Below are positions 11,401 through 19,297 of a stretch of 64,000 bases of DNA, piece after piece. The notes under the pieces are model-generated. The model ran no database searches. It had not been told where the DNA came from and saw nothing but the letters and a program-made list of their open reading frames with translations. Position 1 is the first letter of the stretch; the number at the start of each line of letters is the position of its first letter. The stretch covers positions 98,096,140-98,160,139 of the forward strand of contig NW_026262712.1 in assembly GCF_021869535.1 (NCBI RefSeq), read 5' to 3'. The stretch comes from Mytilus californianus (lineage: Eukaryota > Mollusca > Bivalvia > Mytilida > Mytilidae). The position numbers and the translations under genes were made by a program.

Positions 11401-11843
11401 TCAGTCAGGGGTACTACTTGTACAAGTAATCTTTATTTACTTGAAGAAGTAAATAAAATATACTTATATAAGTTAATCATAATGTTTGAATAATCTCCCC
11501 TTGTATAAGTAACAAAATCTGAATGTCTAAGAGACGTAATTAGGCCAAAAAATAATTTACCTATACAAGTAAATAAAATACACTTGTATAAGTATCCTAC
11601 AAATTTACTTATATAAGTATATTAATATTTACTTCTTCAAGTAAATAAAAATTACTTGTACAAGTAGTACCCCTGACTGGATTTAGCATAAAAATAGGCA
11701 ACCTGAGCACTGTCCATGGTCCACCAGTTTCAGACTCATGATAAATCACAAGTGCATTTATACATGTAGGAGGAAAAAAAGGATTTTTTTACCAATTTCC
11801 ATAGAAACAGTTTACCTTTGAATCTACTCCTTGTTGTCAACAT
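2250..11843 (-). CDS. ARHGEF39: RhoGEF (DH-PH), ARHGEF39-like, seven exons, 3' end missing
   Basis: A guanine nucleotide exchange factor of the Dbl family, expected to load GTP onto Rho-type GTPases at membranes. The CDS joins 11843-11816, 9847-9705, 8825-8610, 6833-6715, 5114-5044, 3400-3237 and 2459-2250 on the minus strand. All junctions have GT/AG sites and compatible phases, giving 317 codons. The DH domain begins near residue 33 (CR1 includes LFETEKTYL) and contains the CR3 signature PVQRIPRY at 163-170, formed across a splice junction. The PH domain follows from about 237, with FFLFSDMLLY at 260-269. The lack of N- or C-terminal extensions, the length, and the PH segment with a FGHS motif resemble vertebrate ARHGEF39 (about 335 residues, from memory). 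The last PH strand and helix are not present; reading through the final donor would instead add 11 codons and a stop. The DH-PH call is very secure; orthology is probable. Confidence 0.85.
2460..3236. other. RhoGEF intron 6
   Basis: Intron between exon 6 and exon 7. AT-rich, with no element boundary recognised. Confidence 0.6.
3237..3400 (-). CDS. ARHGEF39: RhoGEF exon 6, DH last helix and start of PH
   Basis: 164 bp, acceptor CTATTTCCAG and donor AAAAAG|GTAAAT. It encodes residues 193-247: the long terminal DH helix (VGEIASHINEHIKQHENFQK), a linker, and REFLREGVLKK, the usual first strand of a PH domain after a DH domain. Confidence 0.88.
3490..3580 (+). repeat. Dispersed mussel-type repeat fragment
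   Basis: TTTGTGGTCTGTTGTTTGTC and TTTTTTGCCATGCCCCTC resemble the repeat at 41930-42255, strongly decayed. Confidence 0.35.
3725..4556. mobile_element. TA-flanked inverted-repeat element (832 bp)
   Basis: Left end CTGTGGATTCATTTTTATTC and right end, reverse complemented, CTGTGGATGCATTTATTTTC. The similarity continues for about 40 bp through TTTTCGTGG. Both ends are flanked by TA (3723-3724, 4557-4558), as in Tc1/mariner-type MITEs. No transposase ORF. Lies in RhoGEF intron 5. A shorter relative is at 20193-20407. Confidence 0.8.
5044..5114 (-). CDS. ARHGEF39: RhoGEF exon 5, end of DH core
   Basis: 71 bp, acceptor TTTTCCTCAG and donor ATTAAAG|GTAAAA. It encodes residues 169-192, beginning RYRLLLEDLLQCT, the direct continuation of the PVQRIP motif from the previous exon, and ending in YIQIK. 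It enters in phase 2 and leaves in phase 1, matching both neighbours. Confidence 0.9.
5115..6173. other. RhoGEF intron 4, diverged dispersed repeat
   Basis: About 5480-6060 holds decayed repeated wording (for example CAACTTTATGGTC and ACTCACAAGTGTCCAGCAGA) and ends in GCAATATAGCCCCCAATTTT, which I recall as a dispersed bivalve repeat. No coding sequence seen. Confidence 0.35.
6174..6628. mobile_element. TA-flanked MITE (455 bp)
   Basis: Left end CAGTACACACTTGGACATAG; right end, reverse complemented, CAGTACATGCTGGGACATAG, both continuing TCTGA. TA lies on each side (6172-6173, 6629-6630). The interior is non-coding and AT-rich. It is 86 bp from the end of RhoGEF exon 4, within intron 4. Confidence 0.8.
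6715..6833 (-). CDS. ARHGEF39: RhoGEF exon 4, DH CR3
   Basis: 119 bp, acceptor ATTTTAAACAG and donor CCAAG|GTACCT. It encodes residues 130-168, with LKLNALLITPVQRIP, the hallmark DH helix. The donor was placed at CCAAG rather than at a later CATCCAG|GTGATC because only the former joins the next exon to give RIPRYRLLLEDLL without an insertion. Confidence 0.9.
7531..8305. mobile_element. CAGTCAGGG-family inverted-repeat element (775 bp)
   Basis: Left end CAGTCAGGGATATAACTCTA; right end, reverse complemented, CAGTCAAGGATATAACTCTA. Similarity extends about 55 bp. It is flanked directly by the 5-bp duplication GATAA (7526-7530 and 8306-8310). The interior repeats TGTTATTACAG-like and GTAATAAC words. 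No ORF of note. It lies in RhoGEF intron 3, and its right flank touches the splice-donor minisatellite. Confidence 0.8.
8316..8640 (-). repeat. Minisatellite made of a splice-donor junction, six copies
   Basis: Six 56-57-bp units, with corresponding points at 8317, 8373, 8429, 8485, 8542 and 8599. On the minus strand each reads an exon-like tail (CCCTGGCAGCTTTACA), the donor (R|GTAAGAGAAC) and about 25 bp of intron. The rightmost copy is the genuine end of RhoGEF exon 3. The next two donors, at 8553 and 8496, are 57 and 114 bases downstream, so in frame (19 and 38 extra codons). The remaining units are 56 bp and break frame. Confidence 0.92.
8610..8825 (-). CDS. ARHGEF39: RhoGEF exon 3, DH CR1-CR2
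   Basis: 216 bp, exactly 72 codons, acceptor TTTCTATTTCAG and donor TTACAG|GTAAGAG. It encodes residues 58-129, including IFGNIEQIWEVNKTL and PFLKLYSSYANNHETAL, the typical middle of a DH domain. The last 30 or so bases and the donor are the founder of the adjacent minisatellite at 8316-8640. An open frame continues across the donor through two more repeat units. Confidence 0.92.
8826..9704. other. RhoGEF intron 2
   Basis: Intron between exon 2 and exon 3; no element or array recognised. Confidence 0.6.
9705..9847 (-). CDS. ARHGEF39: RhoGEF exon 2, start of DH domain (CR1)
   Basis: 143 bp, acceptor TTTTGTAACAG and donor AACAAG|GTAAAA on the minus strand. It encodes residues 10-57: a polar, charged N-terminal helix, then KKVIRELFETEKTYLNHLEL, the first conserved region of DH domains including the Glu that contacts the GTPase switch. 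It enters in phase 1 and leaves in phase 0. Confidence 0.88.
9893..10050 (+). repeat. Dispersed mussel-type repeat copy
   Basis: Contains GCTCATTGTTGAAGGCAGTA and AGTTGTCTCATTGGCAATCA. It is the same family as 11935-12128, 28010-28165, 38560-38652 and, in reverse, 44885-45840. I recall it as abundant in Mytilus. Confidence 0.6.
10173..11095 (+). pseudogene. Decayed non-LTR retrotransposon, RT C-terminal part and 3' tail
   Basis: The frame from 10173 to 10529 encodes ELNFDTHISKICRKVSLQLN, LDIFHTFILSNFNFCPLAWH and similar, matching the region after the catalytic motifs in CR1/Jockey-type LINE reverse transcriptases. Coding similarity continues in shifted frames to about 10880 (FRFAVATLW-like, NSLPDHFR-like). 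The 3' tail carries a hairpin AAGCTCTCAAGAGCTT at 11030-11045 and ends AATAAAACTTTCGTA. 5' truncated and frameshifted, so dead. It lies within RhoGEF intron 1. Confidence 0.75.
11402..11679. mobile_element. Fold-back element of palindromes, CAGTCAGGG ends
   Basis: The two ends are reverse complements over about 70 bp, starting CAGTCAGGGGTACTACTTGT. Adjacent 5-bp duplications GATTT (11397-11401 and 11680-11684) mark insertion. The interior is built of self-complementary words: ACTTGTACAAGT, ACTTATATAAGT, and ACTTGAAGAAGT with its complement. No ORF. It shares end sequence and target-duplication length with 7531-8305. Confidence 0.85.
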
Positions 11844-11872
11844 TGTTCAGATCCCAGGCATCACCAGCTAAC
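11816..11872 (-). CDS. ARHGEF39: RhoGEF start-codon exon
   Basis: Exon bounded by acceptor TTTGTAG (minus strand) and donor AAAG|GTAAAC. The start ATG is at 11843-11841 and is followed by nine codons plus one base, which completes a codon with TG of the next exon. The start was chosen because an in-frame TGA lies two codons upstream (11849-11847) and the context AACAATGT is acceptable. The first 29 bases are 5' untranslated and hold a four-codon upstream ORF. Because an acceptor precedes the exon, at least one non-coding exon must lie further right. Confidence 0.75.
11847..11861 (-). promoter_or_regulatory. Upstream ORF before the RhoGEF start
   Basis: ATG CCT GGG ATC TGA on the minus strand, four codons and stop, in the same frame as the main ORF. 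Its stop is separated from the main ATG by a single codon (ACA). Such a minimal upstream ORF could favour reinitiation or damp translation; a role is inferred only. Confidence 0.45.
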
Positions 11873-11934
11873 CTACAAAGTGAAATACAAAATGTCAAAA
11901 AAATATTCTCTGATCCAGGATGATCCCAGACTAT

Positions 11935-12128
11935 TTATCGGGTCGTTAGTTTTCACGTTTGATTTGTTTTACATTTGTCATTTCAGGGCCTTTTAAAGCT
12001 AACTATTCGGTATGGATTTCGCTCATTGTTGAAGGCTGTATGGTGACCTATAGTTGTTAACTTCTATGTCATTTGATGTCTAGTGGCGAGTTGTCTCATT
12101 GGCAATCATACCACATCTTCTTATTTTT
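11935..12128 (+). repeat. Dispersed mussel-type repeat copy
   Basis: GTCGTTAGTTTTCACGTTTG, then GCTCATTGTTGAAGGCTGTA and GAGTTGTCTCATTGGCAATC, ending CACATCTTCTTATTTTTAT. Same family as 9893-10050, better preserved. Confidence 0.65.
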
Positions 12129-12290
12129 ATTTATATATAGCTATAGGCAGTCTGCTTTTATATGTCATTCAATGTTTAAATGCCCAGACTACATCATGTA
12201 CCACATCTTCTTATTTTTATTTATATATAGCTATAGGCAGTCTGTTTTTATATGTCATTCAATGTTTAAATGCCCAGACTACATCATGTA
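12111..12290 (+). repeat. 90-bp direct duplication
   Basis: CCACATCTTCTTATTTTTAT through GCCCAGACTACATCATGTA occurs at 12111 and 12201 with a single visible difference. It begins inside the end of the dispersed repeat at 11935-12128. Confidence 0.85.
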
Positions 12291-12839
12291 CATACAAGTT
12301 AGACTTAACCTATTTCTTATTAACAAAATATCAAATAAAAGAAGAAAAATGTTTCAAGACCTAGTTCATGTTTTCTTATTGTATTAAACAATGTTAAATG
12401 TTCTATTTTTTAGTTTAAGTAAAAACAAACAGTTCAACACCACAGCAAACTGTATTTATTAGCCCAAAATTGGACTTGATGAATCTTTACCCTCAGACTT
12501 CCTTTGTACAAGAAGTTAAAGATATATATATGCAAAAGAATGGATACACTACAGAGCAATTTCCTTAAGACAGCATTAAATCAAGGGATAAATAACAAAA
12601 TATCAGAAACCTGGAGTGCCCAAAAAAATAGAAATCCTTCAGTGTTAGGTTCATATAAAGTTATAAAAAGAGTCCAAAAAGAAAATGAAAAGCAATTACT
12701 TATGTTTCCTGACTTGAGACAGACACACAAATTGTGTGCTGGAGTTTTAGCTTACAAAGTTACATGTATATGAATTGCTTTGTTAACAAGCCCTTATTTT
12801 TAATAACTTTTCAATTTTTTACTGCTGCAAACATGCTGT

Positions 12840-13290
12840 CAGGTGACCCATAGAGCCGCTTGCAACATGAGCTGCTGATGTTTTTTTGTGAAACAGGATT
12901 GCTAGAAATGTGAAATTTTGGTTGTTACATGGCTTTATCATGTTTATTCAGCTGTGCATCATGCTTTGCTTTATTTGTTTAGTAAGGATACGTTTTAGTT
13001 TTATTTAGGTATGCTTCAGCTTTGGCATATTTAGATGTGTAGTTTAGTAATGCTTTGCATGTATTTCAATATGCTTGTGCATTTGAAATAATTTGCTGCT
13101 TATATATATTATATCTTATCTGCATGTCCTGTGTTTTAATGTTATGTATATGTTATTTATATTCGGTAAAAAGCTCTCAAGAGCTTATGTTTGTATTGTT
13201 ATGTGTGAACTGAATCAAAATAAAACTTTCGTATTCATTTCTATATTCGGTAAAAAGCTCATCACTGACATCAGAGCTTATGTTTGTATA
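12840..13290 (+). mobile_element. LINE 3' tail fragments
   Basis: 13058-13233 matches the tail of the LINE at 10173-11095, with the same hairpin AAGCTCTCAAGAGCTT (13171-13186) and the end AATAAAACTTTCGTA. A third, partial copy of the terminal hairpin region follows at 13241-13290. The low-complexity sequence before it (CATGCTTTGCTTTATTTG and similar) is probably older tail. Confidence 0.65.
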
Positions 13291-13649
13291 TGATATGTTT
13301 GATAAGTTTTATTTGTTTGCCGGGTGGGGAATTGAAATGTTGCTTCCCTTGATCCAGTAGTGATTTAACTTCCTTTAATTTATAACATTGCTATTGGAAG
13401 TTCAGTTTGTAGAGGGTGGGCCAGCTTTCTGTAAGAAGTACTGGGTATGCCAGTTCAAAAAGACAAAATTGAATATTCCAGTTGGTATTTTTTGTTTTTG
13501 GATGTTTGGGAAGGGACATCTATCTAATGTCAGATATTTTTTTCTTTTTAAATATTTGTACATTTGTAATTCGATATAGTTATTGACATATAAATAGAAA
13601 AGTAAATAAAATAGTAAGTAAAATTTACGAACAAATCAAAATCTTTGAC

Positions 13650-13900
13650 AGGTGTTTGAATTTTCCGCCCCTTGTCAACCGGAAGTGCTTGGCCAATTAG
13701 TCTTTAAACAATTTATTATTATATTTTCCTCATTAAGCCATTCTTGCATTTAAAAAAAATATTTTAAAATTTAAATAATGCATCAGTCTGCCTGAAAAAA
13801 TAATCAAATTTAATCTAACAAAAATAATTTTGCGTTTGAGATTTTGTAATCAAAAGTCGAAGACGGGAAATACGAGATATTCCGGAAAGAAAAATGCCAT
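13650..13900. promoter_or_regulatory. Possible divergent promoter region
   Basis: A GC-richer island between the two head-to-head genes. It shows TTTTCCGCCCC (13661), an ETS-type CCGGAAGTG (13679-13687), CCAAT (13693) and, near 13885, ATTCCGGAAAG. These are common in housekeeping and cell-cycle promoters. No transcription start can be seen, and the leader exons that would connect to either gene were not found. Confidence 0.25.
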
Positions 13901-15285
13901 GGCTTGAAAGAAAACCATTCATTTAACGTTGTTTGAATGTACATATTTTTACTAGTTACTTAAGAGAATTACAAAAAAAATGTTCCTTATAATTATCGAT
14001 TCTATTAGATGTGTCACACAGCAAAAGATTACAATGGGCCAAATATTTGCTTCGCTGTCTTGGTACATTTTATTGTCCAATAATTTATGATTTCTGTCAA
14101 TTTCCACTCTTTGCAGTCACATTTGTCCGTTGCACTACATTACTATCACAAAATGATGTAAAGAAAGACTACCCATACAAGGTTACATATTCCTTCACCT
14201 GGATTTTGCGCTCTGGTTGTCTTGAAAAATAGGAGAGGAGTCTTTGTACCACCTAGGTCCTCAGCAGGTCTGCGGGACAAGGCCCTAGTATGGGAGCTCT
14301 CAGAGTTTGACCGACCAGGGTTAATTTGCTTGCATTTTTCTATGCTTGATTAATTTTTTTTTACACATGCAACAATTTTATTTGTATTAAATGTTATTGT
14401 TAAACATGTTAAATGTATCTGTTTTTGAATCAAAAATATTTTTTTTTGGAAAAATCAGTTTTAACTGATTAGTCTCCAGCGGTTTGGTTTCATTTATAGA
14501 TTGGTATTTAATTACAATAAATGTTAATGACTATTGATTGATATACAATGCCAATTAGGTATCATTATTATATGTGTTTTGATTGTTATAATAACCACAT
14601 GATAACTAGCTATATCATTAATCAGTGTTTTAATTTTAAAAGTAAAAACTTCGTGAAGTAAATGCAGGTTCATTATCATTATGGAATCACCATATTCAAT
14701 CATAAAGTATGGTAGAGTTCGTGTGCATGTAATATGACAGCAAGGTCCAACCTCAAGAACAAGCAGTATATTGTAATTTGAGTGACAATTTACGTTGTTA
14801 ACATGGTTAATGTAATTGTAAATTATGTACTCAAACTTATGATTACATATTCAGAACTACTCTTTTAAGCTTTCTTTTAACAACTTCACAAAAAAACTTG
14901 AATTTTGATTTTCCACCAAAAATTCAATAAAACAGGTTAATTTTCATAGATTTTTAGGACTGGAATCAAAGAGCAGATTCATAGACAAAAAAGATCTTTT
15001 AACATAATGTTTGTAATGACAAATTATATATCTGACTTGACTAATCAGTTTGTTGAAGCCTGCAATCTATTCCAACACTTTGTCCAACTCCGAGGCCTAA
15101 ATTATGTTAAAATCCAAATGACTTTGTCAAATTTCACCAAATCTCTACCTTTTGCCTATTTTGGTTGGAAATGTTAACACATTATAAGAAAAACTGTACA
15201 AAATTAGTTCAACTTCACACACCCCTGCCCCAATTTTTGCACCTGTTCCAAGTCAGGAACCTCTAGCAATAAAGTCAAGTATTAC
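13901..15285. other. Intergenic, no gene recognised
   Basis: A GC-richer patch at 14020-14330 (CAGCAGGTCTGCGGGACAAG) holds an open frame of 73 codons at 14011-14232, but no family resemblance or splice structure could be established. The rest is AT-rich. Confidence 0.35.
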
Positions 15286-15294
15286 CCTTGTCCG

Positions 15295-15650
15295 TCTGTA
15301 CTTCGGTACGTACATAAGTCCGTAAATATGTCCCAAAATTAGTTTCTGTTCTCTAACTTTAGTTTGCCTCAACCAAATATTATGAAACTTATACACAATG
15401 CTTATTACCACAAACACAGATCAAGTTTGAATTTGGGTAGCGTCACTTTTACCGTCCTAGAGTTATGCCACTTTACAAATAAAAAAATTGCTGAATTTTT
15501 TCGTTTCCGTTCTCTAACTTAAGTTTACCTCAACCAAATGTTATGAAACTTGTATGCAATGCTTATTACCACAAAACTCAGATCAAGTTTGAATTTGGGT
15601 GCCGTCACTTATACCGTTCTTGAGTTATGTCCCTTTATAACATTATATGC
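15295..15650 (+). repeat. Two tandem monomers of a dispersed repeat
   Basis: TTGCCTCAACCAAATATTAT, then ACAATGCTTATTACCACAAA and AGATCAAGTTTGAATTTGGG, repeats after about 177 bp. This monomer is one I recall as widespread in bivalves as the core of dispersed elements. Confidence 0.65.
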
Positions 15651-15756
15651 AATAGGGGGCATTCTCTGTGTTCCATGGACACATTCTTCATTTATTTTAA
15701 TATTGGTTCATTTTTATGTTTGGGAGTTAAGTGTGGCATCCATTTTGCTGAACTAG

Positions 15757-15925
15757 TATACATTATTGTTAAGGGGCCAGCTGAAGCATGCCTCCGGATG
15801 CAGGATTTTCTTGCTGTGTTGAAGACCCATTGTGGCCTTGGGTGGTTTTGTGCTCTTTGGTCGGTTTGTTGTCTGTTTGAAACATTCCTTGTTTCCATTC
15901 TGTATTCTATTACTCCTTTTTAATG
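15757..15925 (+). repeat. Dispersed mussel-type repeat copy
   Basis: AAGGGGCCAGCTGAAGCATG, GTTGAAGACCCATTGTGGCC, TGCTCTTTGGTCGGTTTGTT and the end CATTCCTTGTTTCCATTC. Related to 34618-34722. Confidence 0.65.
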
Positions 15926-16866
15926 GCTGATAATGACAGATGTTGTTTGGAAAGATTGGAACTATTGATCCAAGTCTTTCCTAAGGCACCGCCCTCCCAA
16001 ACAAGAAGTAGCACAGGTTAGCTACTAACTCTACAAAATGTATACACATTGAAATATAGTTCCCTATAATTCTCATGTCTGTTTGTACATATGCACAGGT
16101 GATTTGTGAAAAATTTGGGTTATATCATAGGAGCATTTCATGCCTTAATTTGCAGGCTAGTTTTGTCATTTAAATTAGGTAGGAGTAATGATACAATACC
16201 AGTATGATTGACAAATGCAATGATCATTAAACAATCAGAGACATTGTTGGGCTTAATTTGAATGTCCCACCTCCTTAAATGTCAATCATAATGACCAGAT
16301 AACTAATCAATCTCAGTCTTACATAATTAAAAAGACCCTTCATTATACATCTCAATACACAAATACTTGACCTCATTATTGAATACACAGAAGTATATAT
16401 ATATAAGATTTAATGATAGATTTATTCATTGCCTATTACTTTTGATCTACACAACATAAAATGATTCTATAAATGATGTCTGAAAGATAAATGATTAAGG
16501 ATTAAGAAGATTTTTTTTTCAAAAGAAAACACAAAATATTAAATATAAATATAAAAAAGGTATTCAAGTAAGGTCTATATTTTACTTGATAAATCTGTGA
16601 AATAATCATCTGTAATTAATCAATAATTAAGGTTACAATTATCAGTGATTGGCTTGAAACAGTAAGTTAAATATCAAAACTATATTTTTTTAGTTTATTC
16701 CCCATCAAATTTCTTTTAGCAATACTAGTCATTTGAATACAGGAAGTGTATTTTTGCAATGAAGAATGAATCCCCATTTTTATTTGTTTATGTTGAAAAG
16801 TACATTTTCAATGCCCTTTTCTAGAAAATATGAAATTATAAATTTTTTATTAATACACCTTACAAT

Positions 16867-18460
16867 CAGAGCTCCAGATAAGCTGCGTATTTGCGTAATC
16901 ACGCAATAAAAATAATTAAAAACCCAATGCAATTGCCAATTGCAGGGTTCAATAACCCAATTAATTCAAAGGAAAACCCAATTATATGCCAAAAACATGG
17001 GTTCTTAACGCTTTTATTCGCTATCGTTTGCGTTATTTACCCTTACTTGATTACAGTCGTCGCGTAAATCTATTTTTATAATATTTATAATTGGAAATGT
17101 CCTTTCGTTCTAAAAATAGAGCCCTGCATCAAGTAGCTGTAATGGGTCCCTGTTGGAATTTTCCGTTGCTCAAAAGGTACACGTGTTTATGAAAACATTT
17201 CGATCTTCTCGGCGTTTATCCAATTAGCGTGTGACATGCTGTCATATTTTTTCGAATTGCTCGGGCATTATCATAACATACAATGAATTAAAACGAAAGT
17301 AAATGTCCGGTAAAAATATTGAATAGAAGCATGTTTTCGGCTTCTTTTTGATAGCTGAGGGAAAGTTATGATGATAACAAGACTCAGCTAGTGATTTTAG
17401 GAAGCGGCAATTGAACGCACGGGCGTGTTTGCGTACCATAACGAGAACATTGCTAGAGCGATAAACACGGGGTTCCGTCAAAAAAGAAATCAGTTGGAAA
17501 AAGTGAAAGGCCAAATCAATTATGACATGATATGTAGTTTGAAAGCATCGGAAACCACAAGTTCTGATAAGGGACAACTTAACTCAGATTTATGTAAATT
17601 GAATTAAACGAAAACAGTTTATATATTATTTTTTTCATTTTAGTTGATGAGTGAATACACATATCCGTTTTTACGTCAATGCAGCTTGACACTTTCTTTG
17701 TTTTTGGTCTTATTGTTCTAGATGCTTAAGATAGTTGTCTTATTGGCAAGTGCAGTATAACATTGTCATTTATTTACTTGATGTTGCAGAATTATTTGTA
17801 AATTTAAGTTGAATGTGGTCTCCCGTCATTATATAAACCACCCTATAAACCTCAAGGTTTTGGGGGTATATCTTAAATCTGGAAACTACTTTTCATTTTT
17901 ATTAAAAAGTAGATCTGGCAAAAAGGTGAAAGGACTGGCAAAACTTTCTTACAGCACCTAAATTTCGCATATATTACACAAAAATCTAAACACTTAGTCA
18001 CACCTACCCCAACTATAATTAAACTGTAGGGTGATCATATGGGATCTAGAAAGGCAATTAGTTCCTGTCCAACTAGTGACACCAGCTGCAGTTTACATAA
18101 GTTTTGAGAAAATACAAAACTGACAGAACGTTTAAAACGGTACACAAATTAAATGTACAATTGCTCGTCAGTGAATAAACCAAATAAAACAGCTAGCACA
18201 TATTCTACAAAGAAAGAAACACATTTAAGATGGAAACCTATCTGGGGTTGATATAATGTGATTATAACATGCCTAAATATTCAATATTGTGTTGATGAAA
18301 AACCCAATACATTAAGGAGCTTGGTGGTGAAAAACCCAATTTGATATTTGCTTGAGGGGTGAATTGGAATTGATAATGCAATTAAAAAACTTTATCACCC
18401 AATTATATAAAAAAATGGTGGGTAAAAACCCCAATTTGTGAATTCTTATCTGGAGCTCTG
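16867..18460. mobile_element. hAT-type DNA transposon, non-autonomous (1.6 kb)
   Basis: Perfect 16-bp terminal inverted repeats CAGAGCTCCAGATAAG, starting CAGAG as in hAT elements. 8-bp flanking duplication CTTACAAT (16859-16866) / CTTACAAC (18461-18468), one mismatch. ACCCAAT words cluster inside both ends (three left, four right), as transposase-binding subterminal repeats do. No full transposase. A GC-richer stretch around 17400-17605 follows an acceptor-like GTGATTTTAG and stays open for about 67 codons (AYHNENIARAINTGFRQKRN); its identity is unknown. Confidence 0.88.
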
Positions 18461-18469
18461 CTTACAACA

Positions 18470-19194
18470 TTAAATCTTCAGTGTCATATAGTCATGAACG
18501 TCATTTTCAAAATAAATAAGCAATTCTTAGAGGAAAATAATAGTACACCTTTGTTTCAACTTACAAAATGCCCCAAAACAACCTTTTTATATAATTTTGA
18601 GAGACGATAAAGATTTTCTGTTGGTTCCATGTCCTACAAGGATAATTGATAAACTTTATGAGAAGAATCTTTATTTGGTAATTCTGTGTCTAAAGATAAA
18701 ACGTAAAAGTTGAAACATTTAACAAAGGAACATTATTTGGTTAAGATATGAAATTGCAATTTAAACAAAATTGTTGTGAAAATTAAGGGACCCACTATTA
18801 TTTATTCACAGTTAGGTCATTTTATCTACTGAAAAAGTGCTTATCATTCTTTAGACCTGCAGTTAATGAAAATGTCGGCAAAAGTGCTTTATTAATGTTC
18901 TTTTTTGTCCACACCATATCTACATATAGTTTGAAATTATTCAAACTACTCTTCCAATCTTTCCATGAGTAATTTCCATCACTTTGATTAAAACATCCCG
19001 ATACATGTAGAGAATAATTTATGAATATCATCAATATAAAATTGATTCGGTCAAAGTTCAATTTTCCATGGTATAATCATTATATTTTTCGCTAGTTACT
19101 ATTTATCAGTACAGAGATATTTAAATCACAGCAGTATTATATTTTTTAAGGAGAAATATAATTTATGCTTGTATGATATTGCTATGAATTTCAG
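18470..19194. other. Upstream flank or leader intron of the plus-strand gene
   Basis: AT-rich. Ends in the acceptor of the exon at 19195. No element recognised. Confidence 0.45.
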
Positions 19195-19297
19195 ATCAAA
19201 TGGGCTGAGAATGAAAGAACTGGTCTTTAAAGAATTGTACAAGATGTAGCCATGAGGGTGTTAAAGAGTATTTACTACGACTCGCTGGGCATTGATG
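19195..19297 (+). CDS. Start-codon exon of an unrecognised gene
   Basis: Exon between acceptor ATGAATTTCAG and donor GATG|GTAAGTAAG. The main ATG at 19252 has a good context (GTAGCCATGA) and an in-frame TAA upstream. The 46 coding bases give MRVLKSIYYDSLGID plus one base of the next codon. The 57-base leader holds a two-codon ORF (19200-19208) and a 12-codon ORF (19211-19249) ending two bases before the main ATG. The gene is divergent to the RhoGEF gene. I do not recognise the product. No signal peptide is evident in the short visible part. Confidence 0.62.
19211..19249 (+). promoter_or_regulatory. 12-codon upstream ORF
   Basis: ATG to TAG, reading MKELVFKELYKM, in the leader of the plus-strand gene. 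The stop lies two bases before the main ATG at 19252, so ribosomes would have to leak past it or reinitiate almost in place. A shorter two-codon ORF precedes it at 19200-19208. Confidence 0.4.
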
